Below are positions 21,368 through 30,172 of a DNA stretch of 64,000 nt, one piece after another. The notes beneath the pieces were generated by a model. The model ran no database searches and was not told the origin of the DNA. It saw nothing but the letters and a program-made list of their open reading frames with translations. Origin of the DNA: Acinetobacter nectaris CIP 110549 (GTDB lineage Bacteria > Pseudomonadota > Gammaproteobacteria > Pseudomonadales > Moraxellaceae); contig NZ_KI530723.1 of assembly GCF_000488215.1 (NCBI RefSeq), positions 1 through 64,000 of the forward strand. The letters are read 5' to 3'. How positions within the stretch are numbered: the stretch's first letter is position 1; each line of letters opens with the position of its first letter. The translations under genes and the position numbers were made by a program.

Positions 21368-21478
21368 GCTATATCAAATATCGTCTTTTATATCTTAAAA
21401 CGCTTCAGCCAACTTCTTCGTGCGCTTGAAACATATTTTTAGTATGCTAGTTTATTCATTTGAGGTTACATCTTTTTC

Positions 21479-22150
21479 ATGGCATTAGAAATCTCTGAAA
21501 ATCAAGGAATCACGTTACTCAGTCATGCCGATGACTTCCGTTCACACTGGATTCGCTTTATTCTTACAGAAAAAGAAATTAAACACCAGTTGGTGTTAAC
21601 AGACTATGAAGATGAAGATCTTGCATCACTCAACCCTTATAACACTCTCCCTATTTTATTAGATCAAGGTTTAAAGTTATTTAATCCAATGATTATTTCA
21701 GAATATCTAGATGATCGTTATCGACAGAATAAACTATTTATGGATAACCCAATTCAACGTGCTGAACAACGTCAGTACCTTTGGAGGTTTGAAAAAGACT
21801 GGTTTAAACTGGCAGATATCATGCTATTACACCCTGATAGCTTAAACGAAAAAGATAAGAAACGTGCTCAAGTAGAACTTCGCAATACGCTTATTTCTCT
21901 TACACCACTCTTTCAACATTTTCCTTTTTTTATGTCTGAGACCTTCTCAATACTTGATTGCATGATTGCGCCGATGCTATTACGATTAAATAGCATGGGA
22001 ATAAGTTTACCCACACAACAATGTCGGGCGATTTTTCTATATTGTCAACGCATCTTTAATCGTACTGGTTTTATTAAATCAATGACTTTACAAGAGAAAA
22101 ACCGCTACAATCATCTTTTGAAAAATTTTGAGAGTCAATCACATGTCTGA
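21479..22150 (+). CDS. sspA: Stringent starvation protein A (glutathione-transferase fold, RNA polymerase-associated)
   Basis: SspA binds RNA polymerase and affects stationary-phase and acid-stress transcription in gamma-proteobacteria. The thioredoxin-like N-terminal domain has LNPYNTLPILLDQGLKLFNP and a GST-type helical C-terminal domain follows, total 223 aa (E. coli 212). It lies behind rpsI and overlaps sspB by 8 bases, as in enterics. In Pseudomonas the petABC (cytochrome bc1) genes lie between rpsI and sspA; they are absent here, consistent with Acinetobacter lacking that complex (from memory). Confidence 0.93.
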   Translation: MALEISENQGITLLSHADDFRSHWIRFILTEKEIKHQLVLTDYEDEDLASLNPYNTLPILLDQGLKLFNPMIISEYLDDRYRQNKLFMDNPIQRAEQRQYLWRFEKDWFKLADIMLLHPDSLNEKDKKRAQVELRNTLISLTPLFQHFPFFMSETFSILDCMIAPMLLRLNSMGISLPTQQCRAIFLYCQRIFNRTGFIKSMTLQEKNRYNHLLKNFESQSHV

Positions 22151-22571
22151 ACAAGAGCCTCAACTCACACCCACTCGTCCATACTTAGCACGTGGTATCT
22201 ATGAGTGGATTTGTGATAATAACCTCACACCATACCTTCTTGTAGATGCAACTCAACCTAATACTGATGTACCTTTACAATTTGTTAAAGATGGACAGAT
22301 TGTACTAAATACTGCACCACATGCAGTGCATCAACTTTATATGAGTAACGATGCGATTACCTTCTCTGCACGATTTGGCGGTGTTTCTAAAAATATATTT
22401 GTGCCTTTTTATGCATTAATTGGCATTTATGCAAAAGAAAATGGTCAAGGACTTTTCTTTGATCCAAATGAATATGACAATATAAATTTAGACCAAACAC
22501 ATAAACCTAAAGAAGTAGAAGAAAAACCTGAACCACAAAAGAAAAAGCCAAGTCTAAAAATAGTTGAATAA
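22143..22571 (+). CDS. sspB: ClpXP protease specificity-enhancing factor SspB
   Basis: SspB is the adaptor that delivers ssrA-tagged proteins to ClpXP. The N-terminal dimer/substrate domain includes RPYLARGIYEWICDNN and APHAVHQL, FSARFGGVS. A flexible acidic and basic linker follows, and the ClpX-binding tail ends in PSLKIVE, close to the LRVVK-type peptide of E. coli. The start was set at ATG 22143 (MSEQEPQL, GAGAG upstream); a TTG five codons earlier has no support. Length is 142 aa. Translation is probably coupled to sspA. Confidence 0.94.
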   Translation: MSEQEPQLTPTRPYLARGIYEWICDNNLTPYLLVDATQPNTDVPLQFVKDGQIVLNTAPHAVHQLYMSNDAITFSARFGGVSKNIFVPFYALIGIYAKENGQGLFFDPNEYDNINLDQTHKPKEVEEKPEPQKKKPSLKIVE

Positions 22572-22620
22572 TTTGAGAAATTTAGGGTATTACTCTCAAA
22601 TTATTCCTACTCACCCATAT

Positions 22621-22652
22621 AAAAAAAGCCAGTATAAATACTGGCTTTTTTT
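22621..22652. terminator. Bidirectional terminator between sspB and the helicase gene
   Basis: AGCCAGTAT pairs with ATACTGGCT around two A residues, with an A-run before and a T-run after, so it can serve both convergent genes. Confidence 0.92.
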
Positions 22653-22664
22653 ATAAATATTTAA

Positions 22665-24482
22665 TTAGTCGTTAAATTTACGACGACGATCTGATGAACG
22701 TCCACGATCATCTGAACCGCGCTCACTGTTTCCACGGAATGAACGTGGTTTGTAATCTGCACGATTACCACGATTGTCATCATTCATGTCGAAACGTGGC
22801 TTATCGTTAAAACCTTCACGCTTTGGACGGTCTGAATTAAATTCACGACGTGGGCGATCAGAGTTAAACTCGCGCTTTGGACGGTCTGAACCAAACTCAC
22901 GCTTTGGACGGTCTGAACCAAACTCACGCTTTGGACGGTCTGAATTAAATTCACGACGTGGGCTATCTGAGTTAAATTCACGTTTTGGACGATCTGAACC
23001 AAATTCACGCTTTGAACGATCTGAACCAAACTCACGTTTTGGACGATCTGAGTTAAATTCGCGACGTGGACGGTCAGAACCAAATTCACGTTTTGGACGA
23101 TCTGAATTAAATTCGCGACGTGGACGGTCTTCAAAGCTACCTTCTTTACGCGGTTTATCATCAAAACGACGACGATCACCACCATCACGGTCATTGTTAC
23201 GCTTGAATCGGCCTTCGCCTTCAAAACGACGACCGCCACCGAAGCCACCGCCACCACGACGACCATCACGCTTACCATTACCACGACCACCATCGCGACC
23301 TGAACGTGCAGGAGGTGGAGATGGCTCTAGACCTTCAATTTCAGAAACATTTAAACGCGCTTCTAAATAATCTTCTAATGCACGGATTTTGCCACGTTCA
23401 CGGTAAGTTGCAAGTGTAACTGCTTGACCAGTACGACCAGCACGACCAGTACGACCTACACGGTGTACATAATCTTCATGTTTCATTGGTAAACCAAAGT
23501 TAATTACATGAGAGATTGTCGGAACATCTAGACCACGTGCAGCAACATCTGTTGCAACCAAGATACGTGCACGACCTTCACGAATACTACGTAAACGACG
23601 GTTACGTACTGTTTGTGGCATTGCACCATGTAATGCAACAACAGAGTGACCCGCTTCAGCTAGCTCTTCAGCCAACATATCAGTGTCTTCTTGTGTGCTT
23701 GCAAATACAACAGCTTGATCTAATTTTTCATCACTTAACCAATGTGTAAGCAATTTTTTCTTATGCTCAAAACCATCAGTCCAATGAAGTGTTTGTGTAA
23801 CATCTGTATTTGTTGAATGACCAGTTTCAATCGCGATACGCTGTGGATCATTCATCATGCGTTCAGCTAAGCTGATAATACGACCTGCAAATGTTGCAGA
23901 GAACATAAGTGTTTGCTTACGGTTTGCAGCAAAATCACTGATTGCTTCTAAGTCCTCAGAGAAACCAAGGTCAAGCATACGGTCAGCTTCATCAACAATT
24001 AAAGCATCAACTTGATCTAATTTAATTTGACGACGGTTAACCAAGTCAAGTAAACGACCTGGTGTTGCCACAACAACCTGAGCGCCTTTAAGTTGTTGAA
24101 TTTGCTTACCAAAAGGCATACCACCCATAACCGCAGCAATACGTACACCTTTCATATGGCGAACGAATGCAATCGCGTCTTGGCTTACTTGCTGAGCAAG
24201 TTCACGCGTTGGGCATAATACAAGAATATTTGGTTGTGTAACTGCACGCATACGTTCTTTGAAAGGAACAAATACATCACTTTCAGCAAGTGTATTTAAT
24301 GTTGGCAATAAGAATGCCGCTGTTTTACCAGAACCTGTCTGGCTAGAAACTAGTAAATCTTTTCCTTCTAACGCTGCTGGAATTGCTTGCTCTTGAACCG
24401 GTGTTGGGCTTGTAAAATTTAACGCCTCTAATGCTTGTGTAAGAGACTCATGTAATGAAAAATCGGCAAAAGTTTTGCTCAT
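22665..24482 (-). CDS. DEAD-box RNA helicase with repetitive Arg/Asp-rich tail (RhlE/DeaD-like)
   Basis: The helicase core spans about residues 1-380, with Q motif PTPVQEQAIP, Walker A SQTGSGKT, PTRELA, DEAD box, SAT, and HRVGRTGRAGR. The tail is Gly/Arg/Asp-rich and includes eleven full copies plus one partial copy of a nine-residue unit of the form REF(N/G)SDRPK, encoded by a 27-bp tandem repeat at about 22818-23126. Such tails usually bind RNA nonspecifically. The start was set at ATG 24482 (MSKTFADFSL); ten upstream codons have no family support and run through a hairpin. It is likely involved in ribosome assembly or RNA turnover, perhaps in cold. A promoter at 24754-24781 gives a leader of about 265 bases. 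Confidence 0.93.
   Translation of the reverse strand: MSKTFADFSLHESLTQALEALNFTSPTPVQEQAIPAALEGKDLLVSSQTGSGKTAAFLLPTLNTLAESDVFVPFKERMRAVTQPNILVLCPTRELAQQVSQDAIAFVRHMKGVRIAAVMGGMPFGKQIQQLKGAQVVVATPGRLLDLVNRRQIKLDQVDALIVDEADRMLDLGFSEDLEAISDFAANRKQTLMFSATFAGRIISLAERMMNDPQRIAIETGHSTNTDVTQTLHWTDGFEHKKKLLTHWLSDEKLDQAVVFASTQEDTDMLAEELAEAGHSVVALHGAMPQTVRNRRLRSIREGRARILVATDVAARGLDVPTISHVINFGLPMKHEDYVHRVGRTGRAGRTGQAVTLATYRERGKIRALEDYLEARLNVSEIEGLEPSPPPARSGRDGGRGNGKRDGRRGGGGFGGGRRFEGEGRFKRNNDRDGGDRRRFDDKPRKEGSFEDRPRREFNSDRPKREFGSDRPRREFNSDRPKREFGSDRSKREFGSDRPKREFNSDSPRREFNSDRPKREFGSDRPKREFGSDRPKREFNSDRPRREFNSDRPKREGFNDKPRFDMNDDNRGNRADYKPRSFRGNSERGSDDRGRSSDRRRKFND
22818..23126 (-). repeat. 27-bp tandem repeat in the helicase tail
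   Basis: About eleven in-frame copies of a 27-bp unit alternate Asn/Gly and Lys/Arg variants. Copy number can change by slippage without breaking the frame. The opposite strand is also open over the repeat but this is a compositional effect. Confidence 0.93.
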
Positions 24483-24491
24483 AGAGAATTC

Positions 24492-24506
24492 CACCCCAAT
24501 AGGGTG
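24492..24506 (-). promoter_or_regulatory. Hairpin at the helicase ribosome-binding site
   Basis: In the mRNA, CACCC pairs with GGGTG around a TATTG loop, and the GGGTGGA that could act as ribosome-binding site is in the 3' arm, about 9 bases before the start at 24482. This could limit translation until melted or unwound. Confidence 0.45.
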
Positions 24507-24753
24507 CTCCATTTAATAATAAAAAATAACATCGGCAAAAGCGGCAAGGCAACAAAAGCTGAAATCTAAAGTTCAGCAGCGATCCGAAATATAACGATGT
24601 GAATATTACGCACGCATGAGTACGGTAGTAACCTGAAGAATCGCTTTTAGCGATTGGGGGCGCGAGAATTCGTCCTCTATGGACCGCACGCGCATACACA
24701 ATAATAAGAGAGAAATGTTCAGGTAATGAACGGAAATGAAGTGCGTTTTCGCA
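24507..24753 (-). other. Long 5' leader of the helicase mRNA
   Basis: This stretch of about 250 bases between the promoter and the helicase gene has no convincing gene on either strand. It is less AT-rich than typical gaps here and contains several short inverted repeats. Helicase genes such as deaD are often regulated through long leaders, which is an inference for this one. Confidence 0.5.
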
Positions 24754-24781
24754 ATTATATCAGGTTAATTTAAAAAGTCAC
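24754..24781 (-). promoter_or_regulatory. Promoter of the DEAD-box helicase gene
   Basis: The reverse strand reads GTGACT (24781-24776), 16 bases, then TATAAT (24759-24754) with a TG extension (TGATATAAT). The start near 24747 leaves a 265-base leader, long for this genome. The leader also contains an AATCGC/GCGATT hairpin near 24635-24655. Confidence 0.7.
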
Positions 24782-24830
24782 TCTCTTTTTATAAAATTCT
24801 TTATCTATTTTCATATTACTGAAATAAAAA

Positions 24831-24855
24831 CAAAAAAGAGTGACTTTTGTCACTC
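24831..24855 (-). terminator. Rho-independent terminator of suhB
   Basis: On the reverse strand GAGTGAC pairs with GTCACTC around AAAA, followed by six T residues. It lies about 20 bases behind the suhB stop and upstream of the helicase promoter. Confidence 0.9.
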
Positions 24856-24874
24856 TTCTCGCTTTTTCTACTAA

Positions 24875-25705
24875 TTATTTAATTGCATTTGCCCAAGCAG
24901 GAATCACCGCTTGCATAAATGGTTTTAACATTTTCATTGAACATGCAATGACTTGTCCATTTTCCATAGACTCTGAACCACCACGGCCATCTACAACAAT
25001 ACCGCCTGCTTCTTTTACAATCAGTTCACCTGCTGCAATATCCCATGGTTTTAAGCCTAGCTCAAAGAAACCATCAAAACGACCTGCTGCAACATATGCA
25101 AGGTCAAGTGCAGCCGATCCACCACGGCGGAATTGAGAACCTGCTTCTGTAATTGCAAGCATTGCATCAAAGTGTTGTTTTGCATATGACACTATTTCAC
25201 CGTTACGTTTTGCACGGTAAGCATGTCCTACAGAGATAAATGTATTCTCTAAACTATCACGCGTATTTACACGAATACGGCGCTGGTTCATCATTGCACC
25301 ACGACCACGACTCGCAGAAAAAAGCTCATCACGCACAGGGTCATAAATCACACCATGCTGTGTAACACCTTTATGCTGTACTGCGATAGAAATACAAAAA
25401 TGAGGTAGGCCATTTACAAAGTTTAATGTGCCATCTAAAGGGTCAATAATCCAACACCAATCAGCATCATGACCTGTACCTTCTTGTAGGCCAAACTCTT
25501 CGCCTAAGAAGCTATGATTTTTATAACTTTTACGTAATGTATCAATTGCAAGTTGCTCTAAGTAACGATCTACACGTGTTACAGGGCCATCTATACCTTT
25601 TTCTTCAACTTGTAGGTCCAACTTATGACGATTTTTATGTGCCTTTAAAAGCTCTTGACCAACTAATTGTGCTGCACGCGCAGCCATCACCACCATAGGT
25701 TCCAT
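24875..25705 (-). CDS. suhB: Inositol-1-monophosphatase family protein SuhB
   Basis: SuhB hydrolyses inositol phosphates and in enterics also binds the rRNA antitermination complex. Metal-binding motifs are present: GEEFG, DPLDGTLNFVNG and WDIAAGELIVKEAGG. Length is 276 aa (E. coli 267). It is a single-gene unit, between the dxs gene upstream and its own terminator. Confidence 0.95.
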   Translation of the reverse strand: MEPMVVMAARAAQLVGQELLKAHKNRHKLDLQVEEKGIDGPVTRVDRYLEQLAIDTLRKSYKNHSFLGEEFGLQEGTGHDADWCWIIDPLDGTLNFVNGLPHFCISIAVQHKGVTQHGVIYDPVRDELFSASRGRGAMMNQRRIRVNTRDSLENTFISVGHAYRAKRNGEIVSYAKQHFDAMLAITEAGSQFRRGGSAALDLAYVAAGRFDGFFELGLKPWDIAAGELIVKEAGGIVVDGRGGSESMENGQVIACSMKMLKPFMQAVIPAWANAIK

Positions 25706-25821
25706 TGAACACCCACACTAAAATATTGAAGATTTTGACAAAGAATAATGCATAAAAGCATGGCTATTCTAACAAATAGACATGCTTTTTAATAGAATTT
25801 ATTAAAAATAATTAAATCTGT

Positions 25822-27741
25822 TTAACAAAGTACCAAGCTTTTTTTCCATGCCCGTACAATTGAATCAGAGATGCCCTCTGCATCTAATCCACAATCATGT
25901 AGCATTTGTTTATGATCTGCTTGTGGTAAAAACTCATCTGGTAAACCAATATTTAATATAGGTTTTAAAATCTGAGCTTGTGCCAAATATTCATTCACAC
26001 TACTGCCTGCTCCTGCCATAACAGCATGCTCTTCAACAGTCACAAACATGGTTGTCTTCAGATTCAGCTCATGAATCATTTGCGTATCAAGTGGTTTAAT
26101 AAAACGCATATTTACAACACAAATGCCAACATCTAACTGCTGTGAAAGCTTTTTTGCAGCTTGTATAGCAGGCGCCACACGGCTACCGAAAGCTAAAATT
26201 GTAATATGCTCATCATATTGAGCATCTACTGGTAGTACAATCTCAGACTTACCTATTTCAAGTGCCGTCAGCTCTTGGGTAACATCAACTCCCTCACCTA
26301 CACCACGTGGGTAACGTACCGCTGCAGGGCCTGAATACTGATATGCTGTATGTAGCATTTGACGACATTCATTTTCATCTTTAGGTGCCATCAATACCAA
26401 GTTCGGAATTGTACGCATATATGCGTAATCATAAGCACCTGCATGTGTTGGCCCATCTTCACCAACTAGTCCGGCACGATCAATACCAAAAGTGACATCT
26501 AGGTTCTGTAGTGCAACATCATGAACAAGTTGATCATAGCCTCTTTGTAAAAATGTCGAGTAAATTGCAACAACCGGTTTTAAACCTTCACATGCCATTC
26601 CTGCTGCAAGCGTTACAGCATGTTGTTCTGCAATTGCAACATCGAAGAAACGGTCTGGGTATTTTTGTGCAAACTCTACCATTCCTGAGCCTTCACACAT
26701 TGCAGGTGTAATTGCTAGTAAACGAGAATCTCTCTCCGCTTCATCACATAACCATTGACCAAAAATTGCAGAGTATTTTGGTGCAGATTTTTTAGAACTT
26801 AATGTTTGAGGAACAATTGATGGTATTTTTGCAATCGCGTGGTATTTAATAGGATCTTTTTCGGCAGGAGAAAAACCCTTACCTTTTTTTGTATAAATGT
26901 GAATTAAACGTGGCCCGCTACGTTTTTTTAGAGATTCAAAAACATGCACAAGCTGATCGATATCATGCCCATCAAATGGCCCATAATATTCAAAACCAAT
27001 CGCCTTAAATAAATTATCTGCTTCATTGGTTGCAGCTTCATGCAACCGCGATGTGTAAGACCAATTTGGATAAGGTTCTACAATAGCATCGCCCGTTTCA
27101 GTAATATTTACAAAATGGCCCTTTTCCCAAATAGCTGCCAAGTGCTTTGCAAAACCACCTGTACTGCAAGAAATAGACATATCATTGTCATTGAGTACAA
27201 CCATTAAATCTGCTTGATGTGCAACGGCATCATTCATCGCTTCAAATGCCATACCTGCAGTCATTGCACCATCACCTACAATTGCAACAACCTCACATGG
27301 GTCTTTTTGATAACGACGTGCCAAAGACATGCCTAAACCTGCTGAAATAGCAGTAGATGAATGCCCAACACCAAATGTATCGAATTCCGACTCTTCTCTT
27401 GCAGGAAAAGCTGCTAAGCCATTCTTAGCACGGATTGTTGTAATTTGCTCGCGTCGTCCTGTTAAAATCTTATGCGGATAGGCCTGATGCCCTACATCCC
27501 AGATTAAACGATCACGTGGTGTATTGAAACAATAGTGTAATGCTACCGTTAACTCCACGACACCAAGGTTCGCACCAAAGTGCCCACCACTTACGCCTGC
27601 GGCATACAAAATGTATTGACGCAACTCATCTGCCACTTGTAAAAGTTGGTTTGAATCAAGTTGACGTAATTGTTTTGGATGATCAATTTCATCTAACAAT
27701 GGCGTAACAGGACGCTGAGTTGGTATTTTTGTATACAACAT
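25822..27741 (-). CDS. dxs: 1-deoxy-D-xylulose-5-phosphate synthase
   Basis: Dxs condenses pyruvate with glyceraldehyde 3-phosphate, the first step of the MEP isoprenoid route and a branch to thiamine and pyridoxal phosphate. The thiamine-diphosphate motif reads [16 protein letters not shown], and the catalytic region [16 protein letters not shown] and the transketolase C-terminal domain ([17 protein letters not shown]) are intact. Length is 639 aa, slightly above E. coli (620). It is transcribed alone, divergent from ribA. Confidence 0.98.
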   Translation of the reverse strand: MLYTKIPTQRPVTPLLDEIDHPKQLRQLDSNQLLQVADELRQYILYAAGVSGGHFGANLGVVELTVALHYCFNTPRDRLIWDVGHQAYPHKILTGRREQITTIRAKNGLAAFPAREESEFDTFGVGHSSTAISAGLGMSLARRYQKDPCEVVAIVGDGAMTAGMAFEAMNDAVAHQADLMVVLNDNDMSISCSTGGFAKHLAAIWEKGHFVNITETGDAIVEPYPNWSYTSRLHEAATNEADNLFKAIGFEYYGPFDGHDIDQLVHVFESLKKRSGPRLIHIYTKKGKGFSPAEKDPIKYHAIAKIPSIVPQTLSSKKSAPKYSAIFGQWLCDEAERDSRLLAITPAMCEGSGMVEFAQKYPDRFFDVAIAEQHAVTLAAGMACEGLKPVVAIYSTFLQRGYDQLVHDVALQNLDVTFGIDRAGLVGEDGPTHAGAYDYAYMRTIPNLVLMAPKDENECRQMLHTAYQYSGPAAVRYPRGVGEGVDVTQELTALEIGKSEIVLPVDAQYDEHITILAFGSRVAPAIQAAKKLSQQLDVGICVVNMRFIKPLDTQMIHELNLKTTMFVTVEEHAVMAGAGSSVNEYLAQAQILKPILNIGLPDEFLPQADHKQMLHDCGLDAEGISDSIVRAWKKSLVLC

Positions 27742-27998
27742 ATGTGGCAGAGCCTTCTAGAGCCTGGCTAATCCGAAGCTGAGTGATAGTGCGTTAAACC
27801 GATAATTTTAACCTATCGGTACTTATTTTCAATGCGCCACATCAAAGATCTGTAGTTTTACATTGTTTGTCTCAGACAAGCATGGAATTATCTAAAAAAA
27901 TGCTATGAATGATCAACCCTTATCTGCATGTTTCCACAAAAATAAATAGTTTGGCTTAAATTTTGTATATTTAAGCAACTTACAACACATCATTGGGC

Positions 27999-28004
27999 TA
28001 TAAT
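27999..28004 (+). promoter_or_regulatory. -10 box of ribA
   Basis: A perfect TATAAT lies 35 bases before the ribA start codon. No convincing -35 is present at 16-18 bases. The 297-base gap between dxs and ribA shows nothing else I can name. Confidence 0.45.
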
Positions 28005-28038
28005 TTTACTATTTCTTTTTATATAAACGAGCTCGATT

Positions 28039-28647
28039 GTGCCGATACAATTTGTCGCAACTTCAAAACTACCCACTGCCTTTGGCGATTTTAACATTAG
28101 TGTGTTTCAAGACCCTGAAACAAAAGAGGAGCATGTTGCACTCTCAAAAGGTTTAGACACTCAACCTACCGCACCTGTTTTAGTTCGTATTCATTCTGAA
28201 TGTTTAACAGGAGATGCTTTTGCCTCACTCAAATGTGACTGTGGGCCACAGTTAAAAGCCACTCAAGAACTTATTAATGAAGCTGGGCAAGGTATCATTC
28301 TATATTTGCGCCAAGAAGGTCGTGGTATTGGCTTAACCAATAAAATTCGGGCTTATGCACTACAAGACCAAGGACATGACACTGTAGATGCAAACTTATT
28401 ACTTAATCTACCTGCGGATGCACGCCGTTATGATATGTGTAAAATCATGCTAGACCATTTTAATGTTCAAGAAATTAAGCTGATTACCAATAACCCATTA
28501 AAAGTGAAAGCATTAGAAGCATTGAATATTAATATCGTAGATCGCGTTCCGCTGACAGTTGGATTGAATCCATTCAATGCCTCATATCTAAAAACCAAAG
28601 TCAGTCGTATGTCACATCTATATAAAGAAGATGATTTTTCTAAATAA
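28039..28647 (+). CDS. ribA: GTP cyclohydrolase II
   Basis: RibA opens the GTP ring to give the first committed intermediate of riboflavin synthesis. Zinc-binding cysteines lie in [15 protein letters not shown], and the catalytic region reads [18 protein letters not shown]. At 202 aa it is a stand-alone RibA, not the RibBA fusion. The start is GTG at 28039, with a GAG-containing weak site upstream. A second RibA-like domain fused to RibB elsewhere in the genome is possible and cannot be judged here. Confidence 0.97.
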   Translation: MPIQFVATSKLPTAFGDFNISVFQDPETKEEHVALSKGLDTQPTAPVLVRIHSECLTGDAFASLKCDCGPQLKATQELINEAGQGIILYLRQEGRGIGLTNKIRAYALQDQGHDTVDANLLLNLPADARRYDMCKIMLDHFNVQEIKLITNNPLKVKALEALNINIVDRVPLTVGLNPFNASYLKTKVSRMSHLYKEDDFSK

Positions 28648-28750
28648 AAAAATCAATCACATTTAGGGATTTTCCCCATACAAAATCCCTTACTTTTTTT
28701 ATGGTTTTATGTTTTTATAACATTACTTTTATTTTATGTATGAGGCTTTC

Positions 28751-29689
28751 ATGCAGAACCCATCAACAATAGATATTGAACGTGTTAGAAATTTTTTACT
28801 CGATTTACAAGCACGTATTTGTACAGCACTTGAACAACAAGAAATAATAGGCGGTGGTCACGAAAAATTTATTATTGATGATTGGGAACGCCCTGAAGGT
28901 GGTGGTGGCAGATCAAGAGTCTTACAAAATGGTGAAGTTATTGAGAAAGGGGGCGTTATGTTCTCTCATATCAATATTCGTCAGCTTCCTGCATCAGCAA
29001 CTGCTCGACACCCTGAAATTGCTGGCGCAAAAGCTCAAGCATTGGGTCTTTCATTAGTTATTCATCCTAAAAACCCAAATGTACCTACGTCCCATGCCAA
29101 TATCCGATTGTTCGTCGCGGAACCTGAAGGAAAAGATCCAATTTGGTGGTTTGGCGGAGGCTTCGATTTAACACCGTTTTACCCAAATGACGAAGATATT
29201 AAACATTGGCATCAAAATGCCTTTGATCTTTGCCAACCTTTTGGCGATGAAGTTTATAAAGAACATAAACAATGGTGTGATGACTATTTTTACTTGAAAC
29301 ATCGTGATGAGCAGCGTGGTGTTGGCGGATTATTTTTCGATGACTTAAATCGTTGGGGCTTTGAAAAGTGCTTTGAATATATGCAAGCTGTGGGTAATGG
29401 CTATCTTGATGCGATGCTTCCAATTTTTGAAAGAAATAGAGAAAAACCATATACTCAAGCTCAAAGAGATTTTCAACTCTATCGACGTGGTCGTTACGTC
29501 GAATTCAATCTTGTATATGACAGAGGTACAATCTTTGGATTACAAACAGGCGGACGTATAGAATCTATTTTAGTTAGTTTACCAAATCTTGTAAGTTGGT
29601 CATACCGCCCAGAGTGGAATGAGAACTCAATTGAGAAGCGACTTACAGACTATTACTTAAAACCAAGAGATTGGCTATCTGAGTTATAA
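28751..29689 (+). CDS. hemF: Oxygen-dependent coproporphyrinogen III oxidase
   Basis: HemF converts coproporphyrinogen III to protoporphyrinogen IX using oxygen, in haem synthesis. Signature stretches include [29 protein letters not shown] and [16 protein letters not shown]. The start was set at ATG 28751 (MQNPSTIDI), because GAGG lies six bases upstream; an ATG at 28736 adds five residues. Length is 312 aa (E. coli 299). The HemW-like radical SAM gene in this window is not its anaerobic counterpart but a haem chaperone. Confidence 0.97.
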   Translation: MQNPSTIDIERVRNFLLDLQARICTALEQQEIIGGGHEKFIIDDWERPEGGGGRSRVLQNGEVIEKGGVMFSHINIRQLPASATARHPEIAGAKAQALGLSLVIHPKNPNVPTSHANIRLFVAEPEGKDPIWWFGGGFDLTPFYPNDEDIKHWHQNAFDLCQPFGDEVYKEHKQWCDDYFYLKHRDEQRGVGGLFFDDLNRWGFEKCFEYMQAVGNGYLDAMLPIFERNREKPYTQAQRDFQLYRRGRYVEFNLVYDRGTIFGLQTGGRIESILVSLPNLVSWSYRPEWNENSIEKRLTDYYLKPRDWLSEL

Positions 29690-29700
29690 ATGATAACTAA

Positions 29701-29730
29701 TATACAAAAGGGCAAATGCTCTTTTGTATA
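29701..29730 (+). terminator. Probable terminator of hemF
   Basis: TATACAAAAGGGC pairs with GCTCTTTTGTATA around AAAT; the T-run is part of the stem base, a common arrangement for terminators that work in both directions. Confidence 0.6.
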
Positions 29731-29867
29731 AAAATACATCCCGTTACGTTTCTCAATAAAAAATCTCATATCTTAAGAAAGATTTCATATTATATTGTTA
29801 ATTACCCTTTACAATACTTGTTGTTTCTTTAATCAACCCAGTAAAGAAAATAGCAGGCTTATACTTT

Positions 29868-30080
29868 ATGTTTAGATTTTTTTTCGAATACAAATGGCTA
29901 TTTATTATTAGCCTTCTCTCCATCCTTATGTTTAGCTCCATTAGTGTAACCATCAACTACAACAATATACTTTCTGACAGTATCTCTATTGTGACAAGTG
30001 TACTGCTCGGTATTTCACTCTTTTTTACTCTCTCATCTTGCCTCGTTGAAAAAGTTCGCGATATTTGCAATCCTTCTTAA
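29868..30080 (+). CDS. Small putative membrane protein, 70 aa
   Basis: The predicted product has two hydrophobic segments (about residues 9-27 and 38-58) and a short charged C-terminal tail. No family is recognised. The ribosome-binding site is weak (AGCAGG 12 bases upstream). A bidirectional terminator 50 bases downstream supports a real transcription unit. Base composition matches the neighbours. Confidence 0.5.
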   Translation: MFRFFFEYKWLFIISLLSILMFSSISVTINYNNILSDSISIVTSVLLGISLFFTLSSCLVEKVRDICNPS

Positions 30081-30125
30081 ACATTCATCATAGACAAGTA
30101 AAATGACACACTTATTTTTACCAAT

Positions 30126-30159
30126 AAAAAGCAGCCTATAAAATAGACTGCTTTTTTTA
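30126..30159. terminator. Bidirectional terminator before the OmpA-domain gene
   Basis: AGCAG and CTAT pair with ATAG and CTGCT with a single C/A mismatch, flanked by A-run and T-run. Confidence 0.8.
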
Positions 30160-30172
30160 TATCAATCGGGCT

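Noticed and set aside
22818-23126. Regular repeats suggesting a CRISPR array
   Set aside because: Units are directly adjacent 27-bp coding repeats without spacers, in frame within a helicase.
22774-23370. A 198-codon frame opposite the helicase tail, and a second shifted one
   Set aside because: They arise from the repetitive Arg/Asp/Gly coding region read on the other strand or in another frame; the products are low-complexity.
24448-24699. Leftward 83-codon frame over the helicase leader
   Set aside because: It overlaps the helicase start in another frame, has no ribosome-binding site, and the product has odd composition.
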